Part shown: one piece after another, positions 34,271 through 46,564 of the stretch
How positions within the stretch are numbered: the first letter of the stretch is position 1
Layout: each line of letters begins with the position of its first letter
NCBI GenBank assembly: GCA_950106755.1
Contig: OX467090.1
Coordinates: 13,639,489 to 13,703,488 of the forward strand
Source of the DNA: Climacium dendroides
Taxonomy: Eukaryota; Streptophyta; Bryopsida; Hypnales; Climaciaceae
Direction of reading: 5' to 3'
Length of the DNA: 64,000 nucleotides
The notes under the pieces: model-generated
What the model was told of the DNA's origin: nothing
What the model saw: only the letters and a program-made list of their open reading frames with translations
Database searches by the model: none
Position numbers and translations under genes: made by a program

Positions 34271-35240
34271 ATTAGGCCAATCTATCTTGAAGTACATAAA
34301 TTACTTGAACATCCTTAAAATTGCACTGAAGCAAGACTGAGACGGGAGAAGCCCGAGACGAAACTTTTCGTGGCTCAATACCGAGTTCGCTGCCGACTAC
34401 CAACAATGCTTACATTCAAGTTGGTCTCTGATATCACTATTGTGGAAGACCTTTCAAGGGCATAATCCAAATTCACGGACCTTACTGGAGCCTCGTGCAA
34501 ATGGAGTTCAACCATACCACAAACAATTGTCAGAAAATGGACACACAGAGCCATTAAACAAAAATGACAAAGAAGCGACGACAAGCGAAGAGCAGATGTT
34601 AGCCGAAATTCAGATATTATATCAGAGTCCAGCTTCACTTTCTTTGAAATTCGGAATGCACCAAATAGTTAAAGACTCAATTCTCTCCTTTGTCCACGTT
34701 GCTGTTACTACAACAATCTACGCAAGCAGGTTACAAGGGGATCTTGGTGCGCTCAAGGAGACTAAGCCATTCGGTGTTCTATGGAACTAACCCTAACTCT
34801 GAAGAACTTCAATGACAGACAAGCAAACTCAACAAACAGTTCCAAAAAATGAAAACGAACCACGAACTCACTTGGACTAGCGGCACAGCCACGGACGCTG
34901 CAACGCGCAAGCGAACATAAGAAACCCGACTCTAGGCCCGCGCACAGGAGGGCAATTTTCAGCTGTTCGACGCAAGATACGAGGACCGAAGAGTGCGGGT
35001 TTGCTCAGGGTTGTCCTCGCGAAATGTGAGACCTCAGCCCCCACGACGGAGTTTTCGAAGGAGTGAAAAAGCTTGCAACTCCAAGTCGTCCCTCTCCTTC
35101 CGCACCGCGCAGAAGCAGAGGCTAGGCAGGGACTGAGAGCTTCTGAAGGCAGAGCGCTGGTTTTCTGTCAGGTAACCGGCTCTTCAAGGGCTGATTCGCA
35201 ACACAAGTAGTTTCGTGTTTCGTGTTTTTGAATTACTTGT
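34271..35240. other. GC-richer segment adjoining NOT3 fragment, copy 2
   Basis: Partner of 15,961-16,960, about as long, with small indels. No gene was recognised. Confidence 0.4.
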
Positions 35241-38200
35241 GAATTTTCAAAGATGCGGGTCATAGGTGCCTATTTGTGACCCATAAGTGTTCCAAAATCC
35301 TATTTGTGACTCCAAAATCCATCCACTTGTGACTTACAAAGAAATGTGCAGAAACCAAAGACAATGATTGGCTTTTGCAATTTGAAAAAAAAAATTCTTG
35401 AATTCATCAACGGACGAAAGAGGTCTATTCAAGGATCACCTGGCATGCATTCAACACCTACGTACCGGACGCTTTGAAGAAGAGGGTCGGGATGAGAACC
35501 ACCACCTTAACCCCTCAAGCTTAAGCGTCTAGAGTCTTCTCTAGAATTGACGATTTGGGAAAAAATATTATGAATTACTATTTGGAATAATATTTCTAAT
35601 TTTAGAAAAAATATGTATTCTAATAACACCAAATCCAACCAATAGATAACACAAGAACTTTATATTGCTTCATGTTGAAGCGGGGGTGATAGTTCTCAAG
35701 AGACTCCAAAAAAAAGTTCTCGTGGCACTTTAAATGTGAAGGAGGGGACTTTGAAGTCTCTTGTGGACATTTATAAAAACAAGTATTAATAATATAATCA
35801 CGAGCCCTTCACTTAAGCAAATTGGGAGGTCTTCATTGTTGTAAGAGGCATAATTCACATGACTATAACTTGAGCAAAGAAAGAGGGCTCTATATTGCCT
35901 TTGCAAATTGTACTAAATCATTTATAAAGAAATAGTCCTCAAAACCTAAAAAGGAGAAAACCTTCAAAACTTTACCCAACATACAAAATGTAAGTCCCAA
36001 CAACCAAAAAACATTTCCCACAAAAAATACTAACACTCACAAAAAAATAATACTAAAAGAAGCAAAGCAAGAAAATTTGTTCTAAACTCTCAAGCCTCCT
36101 AGCTTAAACAATGCTATAGGTTAAGTTAAAATGTCCCAAATCCTTTGGGATTTTCACCCTCAAAGTAGGTGAAAAAATCCATTCCTATACAAGTGGCAAG
36201 GAAGGGAACCAAGAGGGACAATACAACTAGAGGCTCAAGAGTAGGGACCCCCTATTAGACGTTCAAGCTTGCCCTCACCCCCAAGCATATGCACAAGCCT
36301 TCTAAGTGTGCCAAACCCTAACTTTGAAGGTCATCTATCCACTTCTCAACTATTCTTTGATTTTTGTTGCACAACGTCCCATTGACTACTATGTGGGGTC
36401 CTAGACATTTTACCATCAAGATCACCCGAGCCAATTCAATGCCATGGCACTAGTGGTTTTAAATGAAATCAACGACTGTTTGGGGGTTCCAATTAATTTT
36501 GTGCAAATCAAAAAGATGCTTTCCACTTTTGGCCTCATTCTAAATGTGCCATTAGATGGGACTTCTCTATTTGTGGTATTCCTACTATAAACTATTAAGG
36601 CGATGAAAACGTTTCTTTTGTGTCATTGTGTGAGTCTTATCTAGTGCAAAAGACTCTTTATTCTTACTATCCTTGAGATAAATTTATTCAATTGCTACTT
36701 TCTAATTGTAGGGTAACATGATGATCTCTTAAAATTAATAAGGACATTCAAAATAGTGAGACCACTTAAATTTTATATATAGTAATAAAAACATTTATCA
36801 AAAATCTTTCCATCAAAAGTACCTTTGGCATTTAATATTGTAGAGTGCAATTACTTCTTCTTACTATTCATTTTTGAAAAAATCCATCAATTTTTGTGTG
36901 GATCATGGAATTCATAGGGGTCAATAATACAATCTAACTTACATCCCAATTACTTTCTAAACATTACATTTCAATACAAACACTAGCTTAAAAAATCATT
37001 TGTAATCACTCTTAACTTGAAGATATTATATAAACATGACATAAAGTAAACCTCCCTATGATAGGCATATTGAGTGATTTGATTTGTATTAAAAAATGTC
37101 CATGTTGTTGGTGCTTCTTTGGATTCATTCTTCAAGATCAATTGCTTGAAAACATTTGGAATCATTTGAAACTGTGGATCATATAGAAAAAAAAGATGAA
37201 AGAAATAGAGAATGATTTGGAATTTTGGAATTGTTAAGTATGGAGTTATGGAGTTTAGAAATGCCAATCCCTGTTGTTGCGAACTTTTAAAACACTAGTA
37301 ATTGCCACAAAAGTAAAAAAGATTGAAAACTATTTTTTTAAACATCTAATTGTAGGATCTTACAATCCGAATAGTATGAGGATGTGTGGAAAAAATTTCA
37401 GAAATTTTGACTGCATAGATTTCATGATATTTGCATTTGAAGTGGAAAAAACTAGTTCTTTAGTGCCCTAATTATATGACTACATTATTTGACTTTGAAC
37501 CTTCTTAACTTAAATTTTTTGCACTACAAATTTTTGAACTTTAAATCTTTATAGTGAGGGAATGAGCTAGTAGTCCATATGAGAACATTATATAAGAAAA
37601 ATTGAATTATCATTCTTAATAAAATTGTTAAGTAGATGTAGGTATGGGATAGAAGGAAAATCTAAATTATTTGAGCTTCTTTGGGCATAACTTTTGCTAC
37701 TAGTCATTGATTGAAAACAAACTATATCCCCACATAGATAATTAGTTGTTGTTTTTTTCGAAAAAAGTTTCAAAAATTGAAGACAAAAATTGAGACCATA
37801 GGTACCCCGAAGGGACAAATGGACCTAAAGAGGTTAATGTACTTTCAAATACTCTTTGCTAATAAAGAACACACTTTCAAAAGACATTTTGTAGTGTTTT
37901 CTAGGCACCCAATTAGGAACATTAAAATTCTAGAAGTCGGATATTTTATTGATGTGTGAAATTTTAAGTGGATGACCATGGCATTTTGTTTTTTTTAATT
38001 AGAAAAAGTGTAAAAATTTAATTGGAATATGAATTTCTCTAGTGTGAAAGTTATGGTTCTTCCAAAATATAAAATGATGTAATCCAATTTTTCAATTTAA
38101 AATAGAACGAAAACCTTTACATCATAGGCACAAATGCATCAACATTGGCACAAATATGAAGCTCTATGCAACTCTACATCCTCCCAATTTTGTGTGAAAA

Positions 38201-40155
38201 GGGAAGAGCAGCTACAATATTTTGTCTTCCTATGAGTGCTTTTGCACTATTTAAATCCAACAATTCACATGGTGATAAAGCAAGATGATTTCCACGGTGA
38301 CCAACTTGTTGTTCAAGGATTAAAAACTCCCTTATCTTTTATGAGTATAGAAAAAAGCATCATATTGAACTACTCTCCAAAAGATATGCTCCTTCAAAGT
38401 GTAGTGCCTTGTATTTCCATTGGCCCAAATAAAACTGCAACTTGAAATATTTCCAAAACTGTTCGGATAAAAAATCTGAAACGATTATAGGTGCTCACTA
38501 TCAATGTTAAATTTAAGGTCCTATGGTTACATTTTATCACGTCTCAAGAAAAAACAAGAAGAAATCACTCAAGGTCCTGGTAGTTTTGGCCCATTTTGAA
38601 AGTACACCCATGCTTGGGGCAATATAAATACATATATTCAGCTTTTTCAATGAAATTCCACAATTAATGGTTATATTTCCATATAGTTGTAAAGAAGATT
38701 GATGTTGAGGAGTTTGGGAAGACTAAGTGTAATTTTCTACAATGGCAGTCCAGAACGTACTAGTCCTTCTATTGTACCTTGGAATTTATAGACAAGCTTC
38801 AATGGCACATGCAAAAGCCAATGGATGGAGTTCCAGCCCCAAAGTATCGGAGTCTATATTTTCACCAAAAACGCTTTAGAACTACCATTTCTAGTAGAAG
38901 CACCAACTTTTAGGGAAAAAAATTTGGACTCATGTAACCATAGAATTTTATAGTACACTAGTTTTAGAAAATGTGGAAATTTTTTTAGAAATGTTGATCA
39001 TGTAGATTGCAAGATATTAGTGTTTGGATTGACAAAGTCCTAATTTTGACTTTGCAAAAAGCCAAAAACATAAGACAAGTGCACTTCATAAGGTCACATT
39101 TTGTATGAAAAAAATGTCTATGTTGTTGGTGCTTATTTGGATTCATTCTTTAAGGCAAGTTGGTTACAAGCTAGAAAAATGCTTGATAATTTCAGATTAT
39201 TTGGATTTGTACAATATATAGGAAAATTTAATAAGTAGAAAGAGGTAGAGAATGATTCAAAACACTAAATTGTTAATAATTTCATTATAGAATTCAAAAA
39301 AGCCAATCCCAATGTTTGTAATGTCTTAATAAACAATGTACACCTAATATTTTTATTTTTTAAAAATTATTTAAAATTTAATTTAATACTGGACTTCAAA
39401 GTTTATTTTAGAGTACAGAATCCATAGTTGTTTGCAAACTAATACTCCTCAAAACTTTCATCTAAGTAATCAAAATGGAATGATTCAAAGCTTTCCACTT
39501 ATATATAAATATAGGAAAATGATTTCAAATTTTTATTTCTTAATAGAGTGATTTTTTCAAAAAAAAATTGAATTGCCCAATCTACCTAAAGATCAATGAG
39601 AATTACATATCATGCAATAACTTTTTAACCATCTAGTCAAAAGTTATAAAAAATATTGGGCCTTAAAGCAATTCCTCCCTCCCATGTTATGTAAAAATAT
39701 CAAAGAAAAGAAATGCCATTTGTAGTGAATTGCCCAAAATTGCTATGTTGCCAAAAAATGTAGTTTGGTCCTTCAAAGGTTAAATAGAGGACTTCGAAAT
39801 TATTTTAGAATTATAAATCTATCACTATTTTCTACCTAAAACTCCCCATAAGATTCATATCATTCATCAAAATGCAAGGATTCAAAACTTTTCAAGTATA
39901 TATAAGTCCACAAAATCAATTTCAAATTCTTATGTTTGGAAAAGTGTGTTTTTAAGATTTTTTTTAATTTGCGTAGGCTATATTTTAAACTATGAAAATT
40001 ACATATCATACAATATCTTTTAATTATGTAGTTAAAAATTATGAAAATAGTCACACTTAGAAGCTACTCTTTGGACACATGTTGTGTGAAAATTTCAAAT
40101 TAAATTTTTTTTTTCATAGTGAGCCCAAAATCACTATGTTGTCAAAGAATACTCT
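35241..40155. repeat. Block D, copy 2
   Basis: Matches block D copy 1 but lacks about 530 bases (junction near 37,297, corresponding to roughly 18,990-19,530) and about 330 bases (junction near 37,668, corresponding to roughly 19,912-20,240). The second gap is flanked by a short direct TTATT. No gene was seen. Confidence 0.65.
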
Positions 40156-42953
40156 TTGAACTTGTAGGGGTGAAAACTTCCATGACTCTTCAATAGTGAA
40201 ATGAGATATATTTATATAGTTTCAAATACTCTTTGATAATGAATAAGATGCTTTCAAAGAATGTTTCACAAAAGACATGTTACAGTGATTTTTGGGCTCG
40301 GTGGGTTTACTTAAAGTTTCCATTAGAAACCATGTGCACACAAAACTTTGGACCCCTATATATTTTTTGAATTTTAATTATAAATAAATAAGTAAAAGTA
40401 TGAATAGATTTTTCTACTTTAAAAGTTTATGTTTTGAATTATTGATATTTTTATTTGTTAATAATAATTAGTTACACATTTTTGAAGTAAAAAAATACAT
40501 TGTAGAACTGAAAAATAACTTTCACACCCCTATATCATATAAGAAAGAATTGTTTAAAAAATGAACAAAAAATTCCTAAAATTAACTCTCTATTGAAAAC
40601 TCATTTTGAGTTGAATATTGATGCAATGATTATCTAAATGTGTTCTCTATAAATATTTGAGTTGAAAAACATGCCATTTTAGTTCATTTCAACCTCTTCT
40701 AGAAATCATTTCATATTTTATTTGACTTGAAAATTTTGGCAATATAAACGTATAGTCTTTATTAAACAATGCTCAAAATTTTGGCAATATAAACCTATAG
40801 TCATTATTAAACAATGCTCAAAAATCCTTCCATAATTTTATTGAAGATAATTCTCATTGTTCAAGTTGAGCCCTTCTAATAAAAAAAATAGCTAATACAA
40901 TGCACTTTATATTCCATTTAGGGACATTTTAAAATTCTGAAAATTGAATATTTTATTAAATTGTGTAATTTAAGTCCATGACCATGATATTTTGCTTTTA
41001 TGATTAGAGAAGAATATAAAGATGTAATTGGAGTATGAACTTTTCTAGCTTAAAAAACAAGTATGGTGGAATTTTTATGGTTACTAAATGTATTTTGTAG
41101 CAAATATGAATTTTGTTCACTTATTCTTTAAGAAATTTTGGTAATTCAAAATCTTCAAAATGAATGGAAAATTTTATGATTTGGGAAGTTGCAAGAAATT
41201 CCTTTACATTTTGGCTTGAAGCAGCCTATCTTGGTGAATATTGTGACTTGTGGAAGAATTTTTATGAAAATGAAATAAAACATGGGTATTTTTTAAAGCA
41301 TTGAAAATAGTATGTCTCTAGAATTTAGACCTATTAAAAGCTATGCCTCAAAAAAGCATAATAGAAAAAACAAGGAATTGGACACCTTGATGTTTGAATT
41401 TTAGAAAATATTAGAAAACATTTAAAAATTATAATTTTAAAAAAATCACTCAAGGTCTTGGTAGTTTTGGCCCATTTTGAAAGTACACCCATGCTTGGGG
41501 CAATATAGATTAAATTTATTTGTTTGTTTAAAACATAGAGATCTATCAAATTGTGACTTCCTGAACTTCAATTTTTAAATTGTTGGAAAGCTCTTCACAA
41601 GAAGGGATAAATAGATTTTGTTTATTGGTGTTTGGACATATGATGTGAAAGTTATGGATTTTGTATTTTATTTTAAAATGAAAATGTGGTATTATACAAT
41701 CTGTTATTTTGGGAATTCCATACCATATACCATTGCATGTTCAATCGCTACAAAACAAATCCCTTGCACTATTCTTTGAGCATAAAATTCTCTGTTTGTA
41801 TCAATAACACAACCTCTCACATAGCAATGAACCCGCACATAGCAATGAAGCCCTTGCACTCTTTTGTGCATGAAAAATGTTTTTATAAATTAAAAGATTA
41901 CAAAATTATTTTTACTTTTATTTTATCCACGGCAATAACATTGGGCACACTAGTCATGTTTGAAGGCTTCAAGTAGTGATGATTGTATCGTTTTCCTAAT
42001 CCCTAATTTTGGCCCATTCTTTTAACACTATGGGGCCAAATTACACCATTTTAAAATAAATGTATACCTTTCACCAAATAAAAGTAGTCATTTTTTGCTA
42101 GAAATATTTTATTTCAATTAAAAATGTGGATGAGATTGCTAAATTTGGATGAAAAAGTGCATGGATATGGTTGATAAGTGTTTTTTGATTTAAAAGATGA
42201 ATGAATGTAGAAATACAATGATCTACCAAGTTTCAAGTGATCACCACCTTGCCACTTTTTCAAAAAGTAAAATCAAAGGTTGCCTAATTTACATGAATAT
42301 TGTCAACTACCTTATCCTTCATTGAGCACTAAAGAAGTCATCATTTTAGAATATTTCATGCTCCTTCTAAGTGCACTATCTTGTATTTCTTCTCAAAAGA
42401 TGATAATTCCTCACATAAATAGACATGATGAGGCAAAGTACAATGGGAGTTCACAAGCTAGATTAAACTCAAATCTACTTCTCAAATATCCTAGTGCCAA
42501 TTAAAATCATCAAAGAAGAAGGTAACATCAATATATTTATGAGGAATTCGTCCAAAGTTGTAGTTATGTAGACAAGGCTCCATTGGAACTATGCAACTCT
42601 TAAGCAAAATTAAAGTCAACTTGTAATAATTACTTCCCTTGGCAGAAGGAAATCAACATTTTAGGATCATCCACAGATTCAATTACTTAAATTCTATGAG
42701 TTGAAACAGAAGTTTCCAAACATCATTCATATGTATTGTACATCATAACAAAAATAGTGTTTGTTTGGAAAATCCTTTGACCCTCACTACAAGACACGGT
42801 TCACCTACATGGCCTAAAATACTTCTCAAACTACACTAGAAAGTGAACCATAGGGAACTTACAGGAAAAATAAGAATTCTCAAAGAAACTAGTATAATAG
42901 AAAGTCTCAACAATAATGTCTTCATTATAAACAAAAGGAAACTCATTTCACAT
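40156..42953. repeat. Block A, copy 3, downstream of K4
   Basis: Near-identical to the other A copies, with a small rearrangement at about 40,740-40,820 (an AATATAAACCTATAG phrase repeated). The recurrent plus-strand frame lies at 42,280-42,504. No other gene was seen. Confidence 0.8.
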
Positions 42954-44210
42954 TCACATTACATTACAACACTTATTGAAAGACATTCTTCTCTTCCATC
43001 TATCTGATAGTTTCAATGATCTCATGTCTTGTCCCAAATTTACTTGGTGTTTCTCTTTAATGTATTTGACTATTTCCTCAAAGTTGGGTCTTTCTTTTGG
43101 ATTTGGATGCCAACATCTACTCAACAAAGTCTTGATCCAAGGCTTGGTCTCCTCGGGCAATGTAGGCCTCTCCCCTCCAAGAACCACATCATAGTCGTTT
43201 ATCGAGACACCCTCAAAAGGAAGCAGCCCAGTGATCATTTCATAGCAAGTCATGGCAAAACTGTAAACATCGGCTTCCTTGGTGAACAAATCTTCCGATA
43301 TTGGGATCTTTGTGATCCTGCGATCTTTCAAACCTTGCAATATCTCCGGGGCTCTCCAAAACCCTGTCCCCACCACTCCCACCGAGCACTCATAGTCTGC
43401 TACTCGACAAATATAGAATGAACCATGATCTTCTAACCCCTGCTCTTTTTCTGCATCTATGAGTACATTGGAAGCTTTGAGGTCCCTGTGGACAATGTTG
43501 TTCTGGTGCAAGTCCCTCATCCCTGTTGCAATACAGAGCATGTTCCATTCAAGTTCCGTATCAGAGAGAGGAGCACAAAATTGGTGGTTGTTGCGCTCCA
43601 TTCTCTTGTCAATGAGCTTCCGCAAGTCCCCTGCAAATCGACGCATCTCGAATGCAAACCTCCCGTTCATCACCACCGTGCCACCAAGGATTGGAGAACA
43701 TGAAAACCCCGTAGGAAAATACATACCACCACATCTCTTGAGCATTCCTGGAGGCCATTGCTTTTGAAGGTCCAGCACCGATGAGCCCTCCTTGAACACC
43801 TTCAACACGGACTGGAACGGAGATCCCTCAACCTGCGCTTCGAAGATTTCCGCCTGACCTCCCTCGGCAATCTTCTTACACAACACTATAGAATCATCAC
43901 TTTCCCGAAAGAATTCGCCCGTTTCCGGAAACTGCCTCCGCAGGCTCACCACAATCTCCCTGTTGGTCACATGAGACCATTCCCCCTTCTCTCCGCCACT
44001 AGAGTCCTCTGCTTCACTCAGAGGCTGCTGCAGCTCACTCCAATGGTCTTTCGAAGCGGCGATCTCGAAATCGAGGGCTGTCTCATACTCAGACTTGCTT
44101 TCTAACAGTCCTTCGATGCGTGTGGAATGATACACAGACGAGGAGGAGGGGAACGCAGAGCAATTGGAGGATGTGTTTCCCAGTTCAACACTCTCGTGCT
44201 TTTCTGCCAT
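42954..44210 (-). CDS. Kinase K4: intact TKL-like kinase with C-terminal CaaX box
   Basis: Intronless, 418 residues. Ser-rich N-terminus (CSAFPSSSS) and acidic stretch to about residue 105. Kinase domain: EGGQAEIFEA at about 116-125, Lys137 in VLKVFK, HRDLKASN at 241-248, Asp272 in VADYE (DYE for DFG), RAPE at 286-289, Asp314, CWHPNPKERPNF. A conserved tail (NLGQDMRSL) ends KCCNVM then TGA. CNVM fits the farnesyl-transferase CaaX rule (Cys, any, aliphatic, Met), and the neighbouring Cys could be acylated. Inference: a membrane-tethered kinase, probably signalling at plasma membrane or endomembranes. The ATG at 44,210 is chosen because the open frame upstream (to 44,357) has no ATG. The catalytic half is almost identical to K5, pointing to recent gene conversion. 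Substrate and pathway are unknown. Confidence 0.88.
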   Translation of the reverse strand: MAEKHESVELGNTSSNCSAFPSSSSVYHSTRIEGLLESKSEYETALDFEIAASKDHWSELQQPLSEAEDSSGGEKGEWSHVTNREIVVSLRRQFPETGEFFRESDDSIVLCKKIAEGGQAEIFEAQVEGSPFQSVLKVFKEGSSVLDLQKQWPPGMLKRCGGMYFPTGFSCSPILGGTVVMNGRFAFEMRRFAGDLRKLIDKRMERNNHQFCAPLSDTELEWNMLCIATGMRDLHQNNIVHRDLKASNVLIDAEKEQGLEDHGSFYICRVADYECSVGVVGTGFWRAPEILQGLKDRRITKIPISEDLFTKEADVYSFAMTCYEMITGLLPFEGVSINDYDVVLGGERPTLPEETKPWIKTLLSRCWHPNPKERPNFEEIVKYIKEKHQVNLGQDMRSLKLSDRWKRRMSFNKCCNVM

Positions 44211-44687
44211 CACGAATCCTCCAAATGCGGAATTTTCACAACGCAAACAACACCTCGCGGAACACCAAAAATTGGCTACAGTAAATGCTACACAACGGAT
44301 TTCTTCGTATATTCCCGAAGGTGGAAACAACGCCCTGTTGTTGCGCTCAAACGCCAATCGAAATCGAAATCGAAATCAGTACCTATCAACGAGGGGCGAG
44401 ATCGGCGTTGGTGCGCTCCTTGCAAAAACAATCTCTCCAAACAGGCTTGCAAACCCCAGCCTCACCTCACTGATCGCCCACAAGTGAACACTCACGTCGT
44501 CAACAGCTCGTCAAGAGCTTCATCAGCTCAAGCAGTGACTCCCAGCGCATCTCAAAGCTCTCCTCCACCAGCGCAGAAATCAGATGCTCGAAACAGCCCT
44601 CAGTAAATGAGCAATCCTTGGTGCCCAGCCGGCATCTCCTGCTACCCATCTGCATCCAGCCTCGCTCTCGGGAAGTCCCAAGAGATC
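44211..44687 (-). promoter_or_regulatory. 5' leader of K4, proximal (K1/K3-type) part
   Basis: Same sequence type as upstream of K1, K3 and K5, with the TCGAAA hexamer run at about 44,357-44,378 and the conserved upstream frame. It is cut at about 44,687, where it joins the flank type that belongs to K2. K4 therefore has a hybrid upstream region and may be regulated differently. Confidence 0.5.
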
Positions 44688-45520
44688 GAAATTTTGATCC
44701 AAATCGAAATCAAAACCAAAACCTACCGATGAGAGCGGCGTGAGTGCCCGACTCTCTCCAGAAACCCCAAACCTCAGCCTACCAAGAGAGACCTCAGTAA
44801 TTGCAAGGATCGTCCACACGCATCACCCCCGCCGAAGGCGACAAGAGCTTCAACGGCTCAACAAGTGACTCGCAGAGGCGTCACAACTCACAAAGCTCTT
44901 CTAAACCAGACAAAGAACCAAATGTGCGATAGAGCAAACTGAGGCAAGAGTGCCAAACAAGGCTGACCAGGAGAAATCGAAGACTAAGCTTGGTTCGTCT
45001 CTCCGACACCACAGTGAGCGGCGTTGTTATCCACAGAGCAGGTGTGCACGAAAATCAACGCAGTGTTTTGTTTTTCTTATCATCTTGGAGAAGTATCTTA
45101 AATTTAGTCGGGTTTTTTTGTTTGAGTACTCATGCGAATGATGCTTGGTGATGTCCATATCTTTTCTTTTCTTTTTCCGGAATAAACCAGCAAGCCCATG
45201 AACCCATTGCCTAGAAAAGGAGTGAACTTACAACCCCAAACCGGAGAGGGAGAGGAAGCACCCGGAAAGACTCAGAAACCAGAGTCTCCACCTAAGTATC
45301 CCATTGACAGGATGCTGGTTGCACCCTCAACGCGCCCCGAGTGCAAGTCTGTGCAAGTTGGGCCCGTTCAGAGCCAACTTGGCGCAGAGTTTTAGTGTCC
45401 TGGGAGGGGGCTATCTTCACAATCTTTCTACGACATTTCTGCCACGCATTTCTAGAACATTAAAAAAGTGAGATTAACTCAATACTCCATAACATTGTTA
45501 ACCCTCCAATGTTGAGGATT
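44688..45520. repeat. K2-type flank joined to the K4 promoter
   Basis: Matches about 13,244-14,130 upstream of K2, with small indels. No gene was recognised. Confidence 0.65.
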
Positions 45521-46564
45521 GCGACCAATGGATGATAGGATCTCTCTATGTAGAACAAAAGTGCAACTATTCATCCTCGGAATTTTGCAAGAAAAAGGAA
45601 GGTCTTCTATAGTAGTTTGTCTTGCAATGAGTGCTTTTACAGTTTTTCAAGCCAATGCTTCACACGGTCATAAAAACTTGATGATTTTCAAAGTCATCTA
45701 ATCGTCCTGTAAGGGTTAATTGGTGTAAATCATTCCCCCTTGGAGGAGGAATACATGGGAGGATCCACAGTTGTGATTCAAAGAGAATCATTTGCTAACT
45801 TGAAAGTTACAATGCTAGTGTTATTGGTTGACTGGAAAGTTGCAAAGAATCATTGGTTGGCTTCAATTTTGGGGGAGCAAAAGGATCCTCCAACTTTACT
45901 TATCCACTAAAGTTCCTTGATTGGTATACCTCATTAAATTTTGCTTCCAATTTTTTGCATATTCATGTTGTATTGGTCATTTCACTTACTCTTGATTCTT
46001 AACAAAATTCTCTCCACTGTAGATACCTTCTTGTGTTCAAATTTCACTCTATCTTGATTCTCAACAAAATTCTCTCCATTGCAGATACCTTCTTGTGTTC
46101 AAATTTTGCGTACTACTTACTACAATTCATGGTGTAAGGCATGAGCGTGGCTTTTGGCTCTTAGCGTCATTCTTGCCATAGTGAGGCAAGGGTTATAGGT
46201 GACAATTAAATCCAATTTAAATACTTTTTGAAACTCCTAACCCCAATCCAAATCCTAACTTTACCACCTCCTATTTGTTATATTAGATTGATGTGGAATA
46301 TACAATTGATATGGGATATTGCTATATTCATAATTGTATTAAGTATTTTTATACAATTTCAAATCCATATTCAAATCCATACTTGTATCCGTATCCAAAT
46401 TGATGCCCTAGGGATTGGTTTTCGTTTTTTTTGTGAGTAGATCAATGGTCTCCAATTTTTGAAAATCGAAAGTGGGGGATTAATCAAAAAGTTAACATGT
46501 TGTTTGCATCTTTTCATCAAATAGTCACTACCCCCAACATTTCAAGGTTAAATCCTCCACTATA
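45521..46564. other. AT-rich spacer, mostly unique
   Basis: The first ~200 bases are a diverged relative of the block D stretch at about 20,750-20,900 (shared ATGAGTGCTTTT text). The rest has a locally duplicated stretch around 45,985-46,105 (TTGATTCTTAACAAAATTC / TTGATTCTCAACAAAATTC, each followed by TCTCTCCA and AGATACCTTCTTGTGTTCAA) and AATCCATATCC-like short repeats near 46,360-46,400. No gene was seen. Confidence 0.55.

Noticed and set aside
44211..44357. N-terminal extension of K4 (and K5, 53,097-53,234) in frame with the kinase
   Set aside because: The extension has no ATG, and in K1 a one-base deletion breaks the same region, so it is leader rather than protein.
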